Of a stretch of 64,000 nucleotides of DNA, positions 27,367-38,054 are shown in pieces. Location: the NCBI RefSeq assembly GCF_005502435.1, contig NZ_SCOU01000001.1, positions 496,001 through 560,000 on the forward strand, written 5' to 3'. A model generated the notes under the pieces. That model was given only the letters and a program-made list of their open reading frames with translations. It had not been told where the DNA came from and made no database searches. This DNA is from Methylobacillus flagellatus. GTDB lineage: Bacteria; Pseudomonadota; Gammaproteobacteria; Burkholderiales; Methylophilaceae. Numbering within the stretch: position 1 is the stretch's first letter; each line of letters opens with the position of its first letter. Position numbers and translations under genes: made by a program.

Positions 27367-27426
27367 TTGAATCGCAATGTTATCCGGCTCTGTGATTCAA
27401 GGTTCACCGTTCAAACCGTGATTCAA
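27367..27426. promoter_or_regulatory. Repeated TGATTCAA sites between glgC and glgB
   Basis: TGATTCAA occurs at 27393-27400 and 27419-27426, with the inverted near-copy TTGAATCG at 27367-27374. All three lie in the short divergent region between glgC and glgB, so a shared regulator site is possible. No regulator gene is adjacent. This is seen as a pattern only. Confidence 0.35.
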
Positions 27427-27468
27427 TTATAGACAGGATAATTGGACGCAATCCAGTAGAATTACGGC

Positions 27469-29682
27469 TTGCCAGCTAAAATAAAATTGAAGGCGCCCTT
27501 GTCCAAAAATAAACAAGATACACAGCTCGCGCTGATCCTTGACGCGCGTCATCATGACCCTTTCGCCTACCTCGGTTCACATCGGCAGGACAAGTCGTTT
27601 GTTTTTCGCGCTTTCCTTCCTTATGCAGACCGTGTCTGGCTGAAAACCAGCTCAGGCTGGGATCCCTTACTGCGCAGTCACGGTAATGGCCTGTATGTAT
27701 GGCAGGGCGACATCGCCCCGCCCAGCCCCTGTCTGCTGCGCATCGAGCACGATGGCAGCGCCTATGAGCAATATGATCCTTATTCGTTCGGCTCCACCCT
27801 TAGCGCAGATGAAATGTATCTGCATGGTGAAGGGCGTTTATTGCAGGCATATAAAACGCTGGGGGCTCGCGTCAGCGAGCAAGACGGCGTCACTGGCGTG
27901 CGCTTCGCGGTTTGGGCGCCCAATGCCGAGCGCGTAAGCGTGGTCGGCGACTTCAACCGCTGGGATGGTCGCATGCACCCGATGCGTGCGCACGGCTCCA
28001 GCGGTCTGTGGGATATCTTCATTCCCGGCCTCAACGCACAAGCACTGTATAAATACGAGGTGCGTAACCGCCACAGCGGCAATCTGGTCAGCAAGACCGA
28101 TCCTTATGGTTTCAGCTTCGAACAGCGCCCTGGCACAGCTGCCAAGGTCACGGCGGCCAGTGCGCATCAATGGCAGGATCAATCCTGGCTCAAGGCCCGT
28201 GCCGAGCGCGACTGGCTGCATGCCCCGTTCAACTGTTACGAAGTACACCTTGGCTCCTGGCGCCGCAACGAGGCTGGCCAGTTCCTCACCTATCGCGAGA
28301 TGGCAGACCAACTGGTCAGCTATGTGCAAGGCTTGGGCTATACCCACGTCGAGCTGCTGCCCATCTCCGAACATCCGCTCAACGAATCCTGGGGCTATCA
28401 GACCACCGGCTATTTTGGCGTGACCAACCGCTTTGGCGACCCGGATGACCTGCGCTTGCTGATCGATGCCTTCCATCAGGCCAATATCGGTGTGATCTTG
28501 GACTGGGTGCCTGGCCATTTCCCCAAGGACGAGTGGGCACTGGCTCGTTTTGACGGCACCGCGCTGTACGAGCATGAAGACCCGCGCCTGGGCGAGCATC
28601 AGGAATGGGGCACCTACATCTTTAATTACGGCCGCAACGAAGTGCGCAACTTCCTGCTGGCCAATGCACATTACTGGCTGTCGGAATTCCACATCGACGG
28701 CCTGCGCGTCGACGCAGTCGCCTCCATGTTGTATCTGGACTATTCACGCAAAGCCGGCGAATGGCTGCCCAACAAGTTCGGCGGGCGCGAGAATCTGGAC
28801 GCCATCGAGTTCCTCAAACAGCTCAATGTCATGGTGCATGATGAGTTCCCGGGTGCACTGACCATCGCCGAAGAATCCACCTCCTGGCCCATGATCTCAA
28901 GGCCGGTGTATCTGGGCGGCCTGGGCTTTTCCATGAAATGGAATATGGGCTGGATGAACGACATCCTCAAGTACATCGAGCATGATCCGGTGTACCGCCG
29001 CTATGAGCATGACAAGCTGACCTTTGGCCAGCTGTATGCCTATAGCGAGAACTTCGTGCTGCCGTTCTCGCACGACGAAGTGGTGCATGGCAAGAAGTCG
29101 CTGCTGGACAAGATGCCGGGCGATGCTTGGCAGAAGTTCGCCAACCTGCGTCTGCTGACCACCTTGCAGATGACCACGCCGGGCAAAAAGCTCAATTTCA
29201 TGGGTAATGAATTCGGGCAGGGCCGCGAATGGAACGTCAACAGCAGCCTGGACTGGCATCTGCTTGACGCACACTGGCATCAGGGCATGCAGCACGCTAG
29301 CCGCGACCTGAACCACTTGTACCGCACCATCCCCGCCCTGTACGAACTGGACTTTGAGGGACAAGGTTTCGAATGGATCGATTGCCGTGACCACGACCAG
29401 TCCACCATCAGTTTTCAGCGCAAGGCACGCGATGGCAGTTTTATCGTGGTGCTGCTGAACTTTACGCCGGTGCTGCGCACCGGCTATCGTCTGGGCGTTC
29501 CCGTCCCCGGCGATTACGTTGAATTATTCAACAGTGACGCCAGTTATTATGGTGGCAGCAATCAAGGCAACGGCGCCGGACTGCGCAGCGAAGCGCACAG
29601 CTGGATGGGACATCCCCATTCACTGGTCGTCACATTGCCGCCATTGGCAGGCGTTATCCTGCAACGCAAACCCACACAGTAA
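27469..29682 (+). CDS. glgB: 1,4-alpha-glucan branching enzyme
   Basis: It introduces alpha-1,6 branches in glycogen. The 737-residue protein has an N-terminal extension and CBM48 domain (WAPNAERVSVVGDFN near residue 150). The GH13 barrel has the nucleophile motif GLRVDAVASMLY (Asp near 413), the acid in IAEESTSWP and the transition-state Asp in FSHDEVVHGK. A C-terminal beta domain follows. The frame begins with TTG at 27469; other TTG codons follow within 30 bases, and no strong ribosome site decides between them. pgi follows 24 bases downstream in the same direction. Confidence 0.95.
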   Translation: MPAKIKLKAPLSKNKQDTQLALILDARHHDPFAYLGSHRQDKSFVFRAFLPYADRVWLKTSSGWDPLLRSHGNGLYVWQGDIAPPSPCLLRIEHDGSAYEQYDPYSFGSTLSADEMYLHGEGRLLQAYKTLGARVSEQDGVTGVRFAVWAPNAERVSVVGDFNRWDGRMHPMRAHGSSGLWDIFIPGLNAQALYKYEVRNRHSGNLVSKTDPYGFSFEQRPGTAAKVTAASAHQWQDQSWLKARAERDWLHAPFNCYEVHLGSWRRNEAGQFLTYREMADQLVSYVQGLGYTHVELLPISEHPLNESWGYQTTGYFGVTNRFGDPDDLRLLIDAFHQANIGVILDWVPGHFPKDEWALARFDGTALYEHEDPRLGEHQEWGTYIFNYGRNEVRNFLLANAHYWLSEFHIDGLRVDAVASMLYLDYSRKAGEWLPNKFGGRENLDAIEFLKQLNVMVHDEFPGALTIAEESTSWPMISRPVYLGGLGFSMKWNMGWMNDILKYIEHDPVYRRYEHDKLTFGQLYAYSENFVLPFSHDEVVHGKKSLLDKMPGDAWQKFANLRLLTTLQMTTPGKKLNFMGNEFGQGREWNVNSSLDWHLLDAHWHQGMQHASRDLNHLYRTIPALYELDFEGQGFEWIDCRDHDQSTISFQRKARDGSFIVVLLNFTPVLRTGYRLGVPVPGDYVELFNSDASYYGGSNQGNGAGLRSEAHSWMGHPHSLVVTLPPLAGVILQRKPTQ

Positions 29683-31362
<1,680 letters not shown>

Positions 31363-31430
31363 CGCAACGCCTTTTGCTACCAAACAGTCAGCCAGGGTAG
31401 CGCAAGCCTGAACTGGCGACTGTCTAGAAT

Positions 31431-31457
31431 AAAAAAGCCGGCGATGCCGGCTTTTTT
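31431..31457. terminator. Bidirectional terminator between pgi and sppA
   Basis: AAAAAAGCCGGC (31431-31442) pairs perfectly with GCCGGCTTTTTT (31446-31457) over a GAT loop. A-run and T-run make it work for both convergent transcripts. Confidence 0.92.
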
Positions 31458-31508
31458 ATTGCTCCAGTGATGCATTCCTCTAGTGATTCATTCCTTGAGT
31501 GATTTGGC

Positions 31509-32519
31509 TTACTTCATGCCCAGGCTGGCACTGGTCAGGGTATTCATCAGCACCGCACCGAAGCGTTTGGCAAAACGGTCCACCACGCCCTCACGCTGGG
31601 TGTAGTCGATGATGTCTTCAGCTTTGATCACTTCACGTGCCACATAATCCATATTGCCCAAGGCATCGGCCAGGCCAAGGCGGATACTGGTCTCACCGCT
31701 CCAGAACAGGCCGCTGAACATGTCATCGGTCTCATGCAGGCGATCACCCCGCCCTTCACGCACCACCTGGATGAACTGCTGATGCACTTCGTCCAGCATG
31801 GATTGCACATGCGCTTCATGTTCAGGCTTGATAGCAGAGAATGGATCCAGCAGCGCCTTGTTCTCGCCCGCCGTGAGCAGACGGCGCTCCACGCCCAGCT
31901 TTTCCATGGTGCCGGTAAAACCAAAGCCATCCATGAGCACACCGATAGAGCCGACCACGCTGGCTTTGTCTACATAGATCTTGTCGGCTGCCGCCGCGAT
32001 GTAATAACCACCCGACGCGCACACGTCTTCCACCACGGCATAGACCGGGATCGCCGGATACTTTTGGCGCAGACGACGGATCTCGTTATTGATGATGCCC
32101 GCTTGTACCGGACTGCCGCCCGGGCTGTTGATACGCAGGATCACGCCCTTGGTCTGCTGGCTGTCATAAGCAGAACGCAGGCTGGTCAGGATGAAATCGG
32201 CGCTGGCCTCTTCACCGCTGGCGATCACGCCCTGGATATCGATCAGCGCGGTATGGCCATTGGTGGAGGTGCCGCTCAGGTCAACCAGATCCAGTGCGAC
32301 GAACAGCAACGCGAACAAGTATAGAAAGGTCAGCGATTTGAAGAACACGCCCCACTGGCGGGAACGGCGTTGCTCGCGCACGGATTGACCCAGCAACTTT
32401 TCGATCAGCTCCTGCTGCCAGCTGGCGGGCGCTGCGCTGGCAGGCGGGCTTTGCGTACTTGCCGCTGCTTCAGGCTGCATGGTTTCGCCAGCTTCGTTCT
32501 TTCTTAATTCTTCATACAT
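31509..32519 (-). CDS. sppA: Signal peptide peptidase SppA, short form
   Basis: This membrane-bound Ser/Lys protease degrades cleaved signal peptides. The 336-residue protein has a cytoplasmic N-terminal part of about 60 residues, a membrane anchor (about 65-82) and one S49 domain. The catalytic Ser is in CASGGYY (near residue 167) and the catalytic Lys probably in GENKALLDP. Length fits the short, single-domain SppA rather than the 67-kDa E. coli form. It lies four bases after the Rieske gene at the end of the rluC-gph-Rieske-sppA run. Confidence 0.93.
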   Translation of the reverse strand: MYEELRKNEAGETMQPEAAASTQSPPASAAPASWQQELIEKLLGQSVREQRRSRQWGVFFKSLTFLYLFALLFVALDLVDLSGTSTNGHTALIDIQGVIASGEEASADFILTSLRSAYDSQQTKGVILRINSPGGSPVQAGIINNEIRRLRQKYPAIPVYAVVEDVCASGGYYIAAAADKIYVDKASVVGSIGVLMDGFGFTGTMEKLGVERRLLTAGENKALLDPFSAIKPEHEAHVQSMLDEVHQQFIQVVREGRGDRLHETDDMFSGLFWSGETSIRLGLADALGNMDYVAREVIKAEDIIDYTQREGVVDRFAKRFGAVLMNTLTSASLGMK

Positions 32520-32523
32520 ATCG

Positions 32524-32889
32524 TCATACTTTCTGATCGAGACTACTTAGATTGATGAACACCTGCTGGCCCTGTTCGGTCACCTCCAGCTTGCGTAGCG
32601 CTTTGCCCTGACATGGGCCCATCACGCAGACACCGGTTTGTGGCTGATATAAGGCACCGTGCGTAGCGCAGATCAGATGTTGCTGATCGCGGCTCAGGAA
32701 CTCGCCTTCGTTCCAGTCCAGCTCCACCGGCAAATGCGCACACTGATTGATGTAGGCATGGACATTACCATCATAACGCAGGACAAAGCCGCTGACATGC
32801 GCACCCAGCTCAGGCAGGTCGAATCGCACTCCGGTTCCCCTTTCCTGCAAGGCCGCGCTGCTGCAGATCAGGCGTTGTTGAGTAGCCAT
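32524..32889 (-). CDS. Rieske [2Fe-2S] domain protein
   Basis: The protein of about 121 residues is a stand-alone Rieske domain with the two cluster-binding boxes CAH (followed by LPVEL) and CATHGALY, 24 residues apart. It resembles soluble Rieske ferredoxins of dioxygenase systems, but no oxygenase gene is near. The start ATG 32889 is preferred to 32922 by similarity to Rieske starts; it overlaps the upstream HAD gene by 22 bases. Redox partner unknown. Confidence 0.88.
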   Translation of the reverse strand: MATQQRLICSSAALQERGTGVRFDLPELGAHVSGFVLRYDGNVHAYINQCAHLPVELDWNEGEFLSRDQQHLICATHGALYQPQTGVCVMGPCQGKALRKLEVTEQGQQVFINLSSLDQKV

Positions 32890-33524
32890 GCACTCAGCTC
32901 GTCGAAGGTATGGGCTTGCCACACAGGATCAAATACCTGCAAGGCCGCCATGGGGTGTGCACCAAAGCCGACAGCAAGGCGCGCGACTGCTGCACTGTCG
33001 GCCATCTGCATGTCAAAACTGGTGTCGCCTATCATCAAGGTGCGTGCTGGCGGCACATCCAGTTCGTCCATGAGCTCTAGCAGCATCTGCGGATGCGGTT
33101 TGGAAAAGCACTCATCCACACAACGCGTGGCATCCATAAAGCGACCCAGACCACTGTTATGCAGTGACGTATTGAGGCCGTTGCGGCCCTTGCCAGTCGC
33201 CACCGCGAGCAGATGGCCACGCTGCTTCAAGGCTTCTACTGTTGCGTAAGCGCCTTCGAACAAGGCGGTTTGCTCGTCACGCGCGTAATAATGGTAGCGG
33301 TAGCGTTCCACCAGCCGCTGGCGCTGTGCAGGCTGGATATCGGGAAGCAGCATGCTGATCGCCTCCTGCAACCCCAGGCCGATGACACTGCGCGCCTCTG
33401 CCAGCGTGGGCACGGCCAGACCAGCGTCCTCTGCGGCTTCACGTATGCAGGCCGCGATCATGCCGGTGGAATCGGCCAGGGTGCCGTCCCAGTCGAACAC
33501 GATCAGATCGAACTGGCGGCTCAT
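32868..33524 (-). CDS. gph: HAD hydrolase, phosphoglycolate phosphatase-like
   Basis: The 218-residue protein has the HAD motif I FDWDGTLADS (residues 9-18) with both catalytic Asp, motif II Thr in AVATGKGRNG (near 109), and motif IV GDTSFD near 167. It also has a helical cap after motif I. It best fits the Gph/PGP subfamily, which hydrolyses 2-phosphoglycolate or similar small phosphates; substrate is not proven by sequence. It is coupled to rluC by ATGA, an order common in betaproteobacteria. Confidence 0.88.
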   Translation of the reverse strand: MSRQFDLIVFDWDGTLADSTGMIAACIREAAEDAGLAVPTLAEARSVIGLGLQEAISMLLPDIQPAQRQRLVERYRYHYYARDEQTALFEGAYATVEALKQRGHLLAVATGKGRNGLNTSLHNSGLGRFMDATRCVDECFSKPHPQMLLELMDELDVPPARTLMIGDTSFDMQMADSAAVARLAVGFGAHPMAALQVFDPVWQAHTFDELSAWLLNNA

Positions 33525-34519
33525 GCCTTACCCGCTTTCAGCTTTTGCAGGAACTGGTCCAACTCTGGTGGCAAAGGCGCGGCCAGCCTGAGCTTTTCGC
33601 CAGTTATCGGGTGTTTGAGGCTGGTATCGGCGGAGTGCAGGAACATGCGCTTCAGGCCGCGCTGCTGCATCTGTTTGTTGACGGCGAAATCCCCGTATTT
33701 GTCATCGCCCGCGATAGGGAAGCCCAGATGCGCCAACTGCACACGCAACTGGTGAGTGCGGCCGGTGACCAGTTGTGCTTCCAGCAAGCTGAATTCAGCG
33801 AACTGCTGACGCAGATGGAACACGGTCTCTGAATGCTGGCCATCCGGCTGCACCGACACGCGACGCTCGCCACTGGGCAGCACATATTTCTGCAGCGGCA
33901 TGGTGACGCGTTTCTTCTGGTCCGGCCACACGCCATGCACCAAGATCAGATAACGTTTGTCGGTCTGGTTGTTGCGGATCGCCTCATGCAGGGCCACCAG
34001 CGCAGCACGCTTCTTGGCTAGCAACAGGATGCCGGAGGTTTCGCGGTCCAGCCTGTGCACCAGTTCTAGGAACTTGGCCTGCGGGCGTTCCAGCCGGAAC
34101 TGTTCGATCACGCCACGGCTGATGCCACTGCCACCATGCACGGCCAGGCCAGCTGGCTTGTTGATGACCAGCAGTGCTTCATCCTCGAACAGGATGGTAT
34201 GTTCCAGCCTGGCCGACGCCGGTCCGGCGGTCTGCGCAGCCGGTTTGACAGCGGTACGCACCGGCGGGATACGCACCTGGTCATCCATGGCGAGCTTGTG
34301 GCTGGCCTCGACACGCTTGCTGTTGACGCGCACCTCGCCACTGCGCACGATACGGTAGATATGGCTCTTGGGCACCCCGCGCAGCAGGCGTGTAAGGAAG
34401 TTATCGACACGTTGCCCGGCACTGTTTTCATCGACGACGACATTACTGACGCTGGCCGGGTTGAGCGTATCGCCCCCCTCTTCCACCACGTTTTTGACAG
34501 TTTTGCTTAAATTGACCAT
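33521..34519 (-). CDS. rluC: 23S rRNA pseudouridine synthase RluC
   Basis: RluC makes pseudouridines 955, 2504 and 2580 in E. coli 23S rRNA. The 332-residue protein has an N-terminal S4 RNA-binding domain (about residues 33-80, QRVDNFL to VNSKRV) and a pseudouridine synthase domain. The catalytic Asp is in HRLDRETSG near residue 160. The gene is divergent from rne, as in many proteobacteria. Confidence 0.94.
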   Translation of the reverse strand: MVNLSKTVKNVVEEGGDTLNPASVSNVVVDENSAGQRVDNFLTRLLRGVPKSHIYRIVRSGEVRVNSKRVEASHKLAMDDQVRIPPVRTAVKPAAQTAGPASARLEHTILFEDEALLVINKPAGLAVHGGSGISRGVIEQFRLERPQAKFLELVHRLDRETSGILLLAKKRAALVALHEAIRNNQTDKRYLILVHGVWPDQKKRVTMPLQKYVLPSGERRVSVQPDGQHSETVFHLRQQFAEFSLLEAQLVTGRTHQLRVQLAHLGFPIAGDDKYGDFAVNKQMQQRGLKRMFLHSADTSLKHPITGEKLRLAAPLPPELDQFLQKLKAGKA

Positions 34520-35105
34520 CTCACCTATACTACGCGGTATCGAAAAACCAGCGCGCCAACTAAATTCAATTAAAAATTTAACTGCGCTGACAAGCGCATA
34601 GCGCCTGCTCTTCGATAATAATTAAAGAATATTGCCTGAACAGATACGTTGGTTAATATCGCTCGCCAACAATATAAGTAGCGAAACTTGCATGACAACT
34701 AATGCGCTCTAGCCACCGCAGACTACTCGCAACACTGCAGCGTGCGGCTTATTTAGCTGGAATACTGGATTTTAGCCGATAATCCCGGCTTGACCTAAAC
34801 TAAACTTTTAACAGAATCAACGCGACAAACAGCCCACAGATCCAGAGACATTTCGTTAACAAATTCAAGCTGATACCTCAAGACTGGTGTCGGATTAACA
34901 GTTTCCACGCAGACGCCGGGTAGATCCCTCGCCTCTGCAACGATGGAAAATGACAACAAATGGTCAACTGTACATTGTGCTGACTGCAGCCAGATTCTGC
35001 GTTCGCAGGACACGGCTTTGTCCGCCTGCTTAAGTTCCAGCCCGCCGTGCGTGCAGCCAAGCGCGCCGTAACACTGCCACCCCGCTAAGAGCGCGGGAGC
35101 ACTCA
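34520..35105 (+). promoter_or_regulatory. Long leader region of rne
   Basis: No convincing gene lies in these 586 bases between rluC and rne. A promoter candidate TTGACC (34790-34795) and CAGAAT (34812-34817) with a 16-base spacer would give a leader of about 280 bases. Just before the start, CCCGC (35081-35085) can pair with GCGGG (35093-35097), hiding most of the GGGAG Shine-Dalgarno site at 35095-35099. A long autoregulatory leader is known for E. coli rne; the same logic here is inference. Confidence 0.5.
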
Positions 35106-37862
35106 ATGAAACGCATGTTATTCAATGCGACGCAGTCGGAAGAACTGCGCGTCGCCATCGTCGATGGGCAAAAACTCATCGACCTCGATATCGAAACCGC
35201 CGGTCGCGAACAACGCAAAAGCAACATCTACAAAGGCGTCATCACCCGCATCGAACCTTCTCTGGAAGCGGCTTTCGTCAACTACGGCACCGATCGGCAC
35301 GGTTTCCTGCCCTTCAAGGAAGTCTCGCGCAGCTATTTCCAGAATGGCACGGATGGCCGTTCCAGCATCAAGGAAGCCCTGCGCGAAGGCCAAGAGCTGA
35401 TCGTTCAGGTCGACAAGGATGAGCGTGGCAACAAGGGCGCCGCCCTCACCACCTTCATCAGCCTGGCTGGCCGTTACCTGGTGCTGATGCCGAACAACCC
35501 ACGTGGCGGCGGCGTTTCCCGTCGTATCGAAGGTGAAGACCGCAACGAGTTGCGTGATGTGATGGCACAGCTGGAGATCCCCAACGGCATGGGCATGATC
35601 GCCCGCACCGCTGGCATCGGCCGTAATCTGGAAGAACTGCAGTGGGATCTGAACTACCTGCTGCAACTGTGGACCGCCATCGAGAACGCCTCCACGCTGC
35701 AATCCGGCCCGTTCCTGATCTATCAGGAAGGCAGCCTGGTGATCCGTGCCATCCGTGACTATTTCCAGCCGGATATCGGCGAGATCCTCATTGATACGCC
35801 CGAGATCTACGAACAAGCCCTGCAGTTCATGAACCATGTGATGCCGGGCAATGTGTCCCGCGTCAAACTGTACCGTGATGAAGTGCCGCTGTTCTCGCGC
35901 TTCCAGATCGAACATCAGATCGAAACCGCCTTCTCGCGTGAAGTGCGCCTGCCTTCCGGCGGCGCCATCGTAATCGACCACACCGAAGCACTGGTATCCG
36001 TCGATGTGAACTCCGGTCGCGCCACCAAGGGTGCCGACATCGAACAGACCGCCTTCAACACCAACCTGGAAGCCGCTGATGAAGTGGCACGCCAGTTGCG
36101 CCTGCGTGACCTGGGCGGCCTGGTAGTGATCGACTTCATCGACATGGAAAACCAGCGCAATCAGCGCGAAGTCGAGAACCGTCTGCGTGACGCACTGCAT
36201 TACGACCGTGCCCGCGTACAGACCGGCAAGATCTCGCGCTTCGGCCTGCTGGAACTGTCGCGTCAGCGCCTGCGCCCTAGCTTGGGTGAAGGCAACCACA
36301 TGCCATGCCCACGTTGCCATGGCACCGGCCACATCCGCGGCATCGAATCCACCGCCCTGCACATCCTGCGCATCACCCAGGAAGAGGCGATGAAGGAAAA
36401 CAGCGCCATCATCCAGGTACAACTACCAGTTGAAGCGGCCACCTTCCTGCTCAACGAGAAGCGCGCCGAGATCCACGCCATCGAACAACGCATGGGCGTT
36501 GAAGTGGTGCTGATCCCCAACATCCATCTGGAAACCCCCAACTACAACATCGTGCGCATCAAGCAAGATGATGTGAATGGCGATACCGCGCGTGCCAGCT
36601 ACGAGATGGTGGAAATGCCGTCCGAGACAGCCGCTGCCGCAAACGACAAGAAGGATGGCAAGCCGGTGCTGCGTCAGGAAGCTGCCGTCAAGGGCATCAC
36701 CCCTGCCTCACCTGCCCCTATCGGCACCGAGAAGCCAGTCGCGGCGCCGGTCGCAGCGCCTGCACTGTCTATCCTCAGCCGCGTCAAGAAGTTCCTGTCC
36801 GGCCTGGTGGCCACCACAGACAGTCCGGCTCCTGCCACCGCCAAGCGTAACGAATCACCGCGCGGTCAGGGTAATCGCCGTGGCAACCAGCCACGTCGCC
36901 CTGAGCAGCGTAACGAACAGCGCACTGAAGGCCGTGGCGAACAGCGCAATGAAGCGCGCGGCGAGCGTCAGCCCAATCAGCAACGCAACGAGCGTGTACA
37001 AGGCGAGCGCCCACAAGGTGAACGCGGCCCACGCCCGGAACGTGCAGCTTCCGAGCAAGCCAACCGGCAGCCACGTCCACCACGCGAGCCGCGTGAAGCG
37101 CGCGAACCACGTGCAGAGCGTGAACCCAGAACAGAAGCGAGAGCGGAAGCAAGAGCAGACAACGTAGAGCGCGAAAAACCAGCAATGAATGGCAACCGTG
37201 CTGAAGCGCCTGCCACAGGTGAAGCTGGCGAACAGCGCAGCCGTCGCAGTCGCGGCGGTCGCCGTGAACGTGGCCCGCGTGATCGTAACGAAAACGGCAA
37301 CGTGAACCCGGCTGCAGAGGCAAGCGTTGCAGAGACCACACTCAACCAGAGCGCTGCCGACACATCCGTGGATATGCCGGAACCGGTCAACGCTGTTGAA
37401 ACCAGCCAGAGCAGTGAGCCTAAACGCGCACCCAAGCCAGTCAACCCTCCTGTAGCCGAGACATCCAGCGTCGCTGATACGGAAGCGGCAGCACCTGCTG
37501 CCGTGCGCGAAAGCGCCGCTCCAGTGCAGATGGAGATCGCCATGCCGGAAGCCAGCCCAGCGGCTACCGAGCCTGCTGCCGTGGCTGAAGCTGCAGCGCC
37601 GGATGCCCCACAGGAAGTGGCGGCCACCGAGCGCAAACCGCGTCAACCACGTCGTCGCAAGCCAGCGGCAGAGACCAAGGTGCCTGATCTGGCGGCCAGT
37701 GGCCTGCAACTGGTGGAGACCAAGGCGGATGCCATCATTGCGCCAGTAGTAGAATCGGTCGAACCAGCCAAGCCACGTGGTCCACGCAAGCCACCGGCAT
37801 GGCAGCAACAAGCCGCTGAAACGGCAGACGAGCCACTGGTGATCGTGCAAACGCAGAAGTAA
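35106..37862 (+). CDS. rne: Ribonuclease E
   Basis: RNase E is the main endonuclease of mRNA decay and the degradosome scaffold. The 918-residue protein has an N-terminal catalytic half with an S1 domain (about residues 36-120) and the DNase-I-like site with VDVNSGR (Asp near 300) and [12 protein letters not shown] (near 343). The Zn-link CPRC is near residue 402. The C-terminal part (about 530-918) is low-complexity: Arg/Glu/Asn-rich from about 580 to 740, then Ala/Pro/Glu-rich, ending in a conserved-looking tail. It lacks clear sequence for PNPase or enolase binding that I could name. A perfect palindromic terminator follows. Confidence 0.96.
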   Translation: MKRMLFNATQSEELRVAIVDGQKLIDLDIETAGREQRKSNIYKGVITRIEPSLEAAFVNYGTDRHGFLPFKEVSRSYFQNGTDGRSSIKEALREGQELIVQVDKDERGNKGAALTTFISLAGRYLVLMPNNPRGGGVSRRIEGEDRNELRDVMAQLEIPNGMGMIARTAGIGRNLEELQWDLNYLLQLWTAIENASTLQSGPFLIYQEGSLVIRAIRDYFQPDIGEILIDTPEIYEQALQFMNHVMPGNVSRVKLYRDEVPLFSRFQIEHQIETAFSREVRLPSGGAIVIDHTEALVSVDVNSGRATKGADIEQTAFNTNLEAADEVARQLRLRDLGGLVVIDFIDMENQRNQREVENRLRDALHYDRARVQTGKISRFGLLELSRQRLRPSLGEGNHMPCPRCHGTGHIRGIESTALHILRITQEEAMKENSAIIQVQLPVEAATFLLNEKRAEIHAIEQRMGVEVVLIPNIHLETPNYNIVRIKQDDVNGDTARASYEMVEMPSETAAAANDKKDGKPVLRQEAAVKGITPASPAPIGTEKPVAAPVAAPALSILSRVKKFLSGLVATTDSPAPATAKRNESPRGQGNRRGNQPRRPEQRNEQRTEGRGEQRNEARGERQPNQQRNERVQGERPQGERGPRPERAASEQANRQPRPPREPREAREPRAEREPRTEARAEARADNVEREKPAMNGNRAEAPATGEAGEQRSRRSRGGRRERGPRDRNENGNVNPAAEASVAETTLNQSAADTSVDMPEPVNAVETSQSSEPKRAPKPVNPPVAETSSVADTEAAAPAAVRESAAPVQMEIAMPEASPAATEPAAVAEAAAPDAPQEVAATERKPRQPRRRKPAAETKVPDLAASGLQLVETKADAIIAPVVESVEPAKPRGPRKPPAWQQQAAETADEPLVIVQTQK

Positions 37863-37905
37863 GAGCTGGCCGCACAGCCCACTCGGGGCGCAGCAAGCGC
37901 CCATA

Positions 37906-37937
37906 CACAGAAGCCCCGCATGCGGGGCTTCTGTGTT
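37906..37937. terminator. Perfect 32-base palindrome, terminator of rne
   Basis: Bases 37906-37920 are the exact inverse complement of 37923-37937, so the whole stretch is palindromic around ATGC-type centre bases. The weak tail GTTTC follows. It lies between convergent rne and the hybrid kinase gene and may serve both. Confidence 0.75.
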
Positions 37938-38054
37938 TCAGGGACATGCAGTACGCGCATGCTCTACCAAACATGCTTCTAACAGACAACTGACCTCAGA
38001 TGCATAACGCACACACTGACGTCGAGCGGGATTCGGCAAGTGATCAGCAGCGGG

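Noticed and set aside
34795-35106. 103-codon minus-strand frame in the rne leader
   Set aside because: No family resemblance; it runs exactly over the expected rne leader and has no separate promoter or clear ribosome site.
35118-36422. 434-codon minus-strand open frame opposite rne
   Set aside because: It is fully antisense to the conserved catalytic half of RNase E and its composition follows from rne codon bias. No family resemblance or ribosome site.
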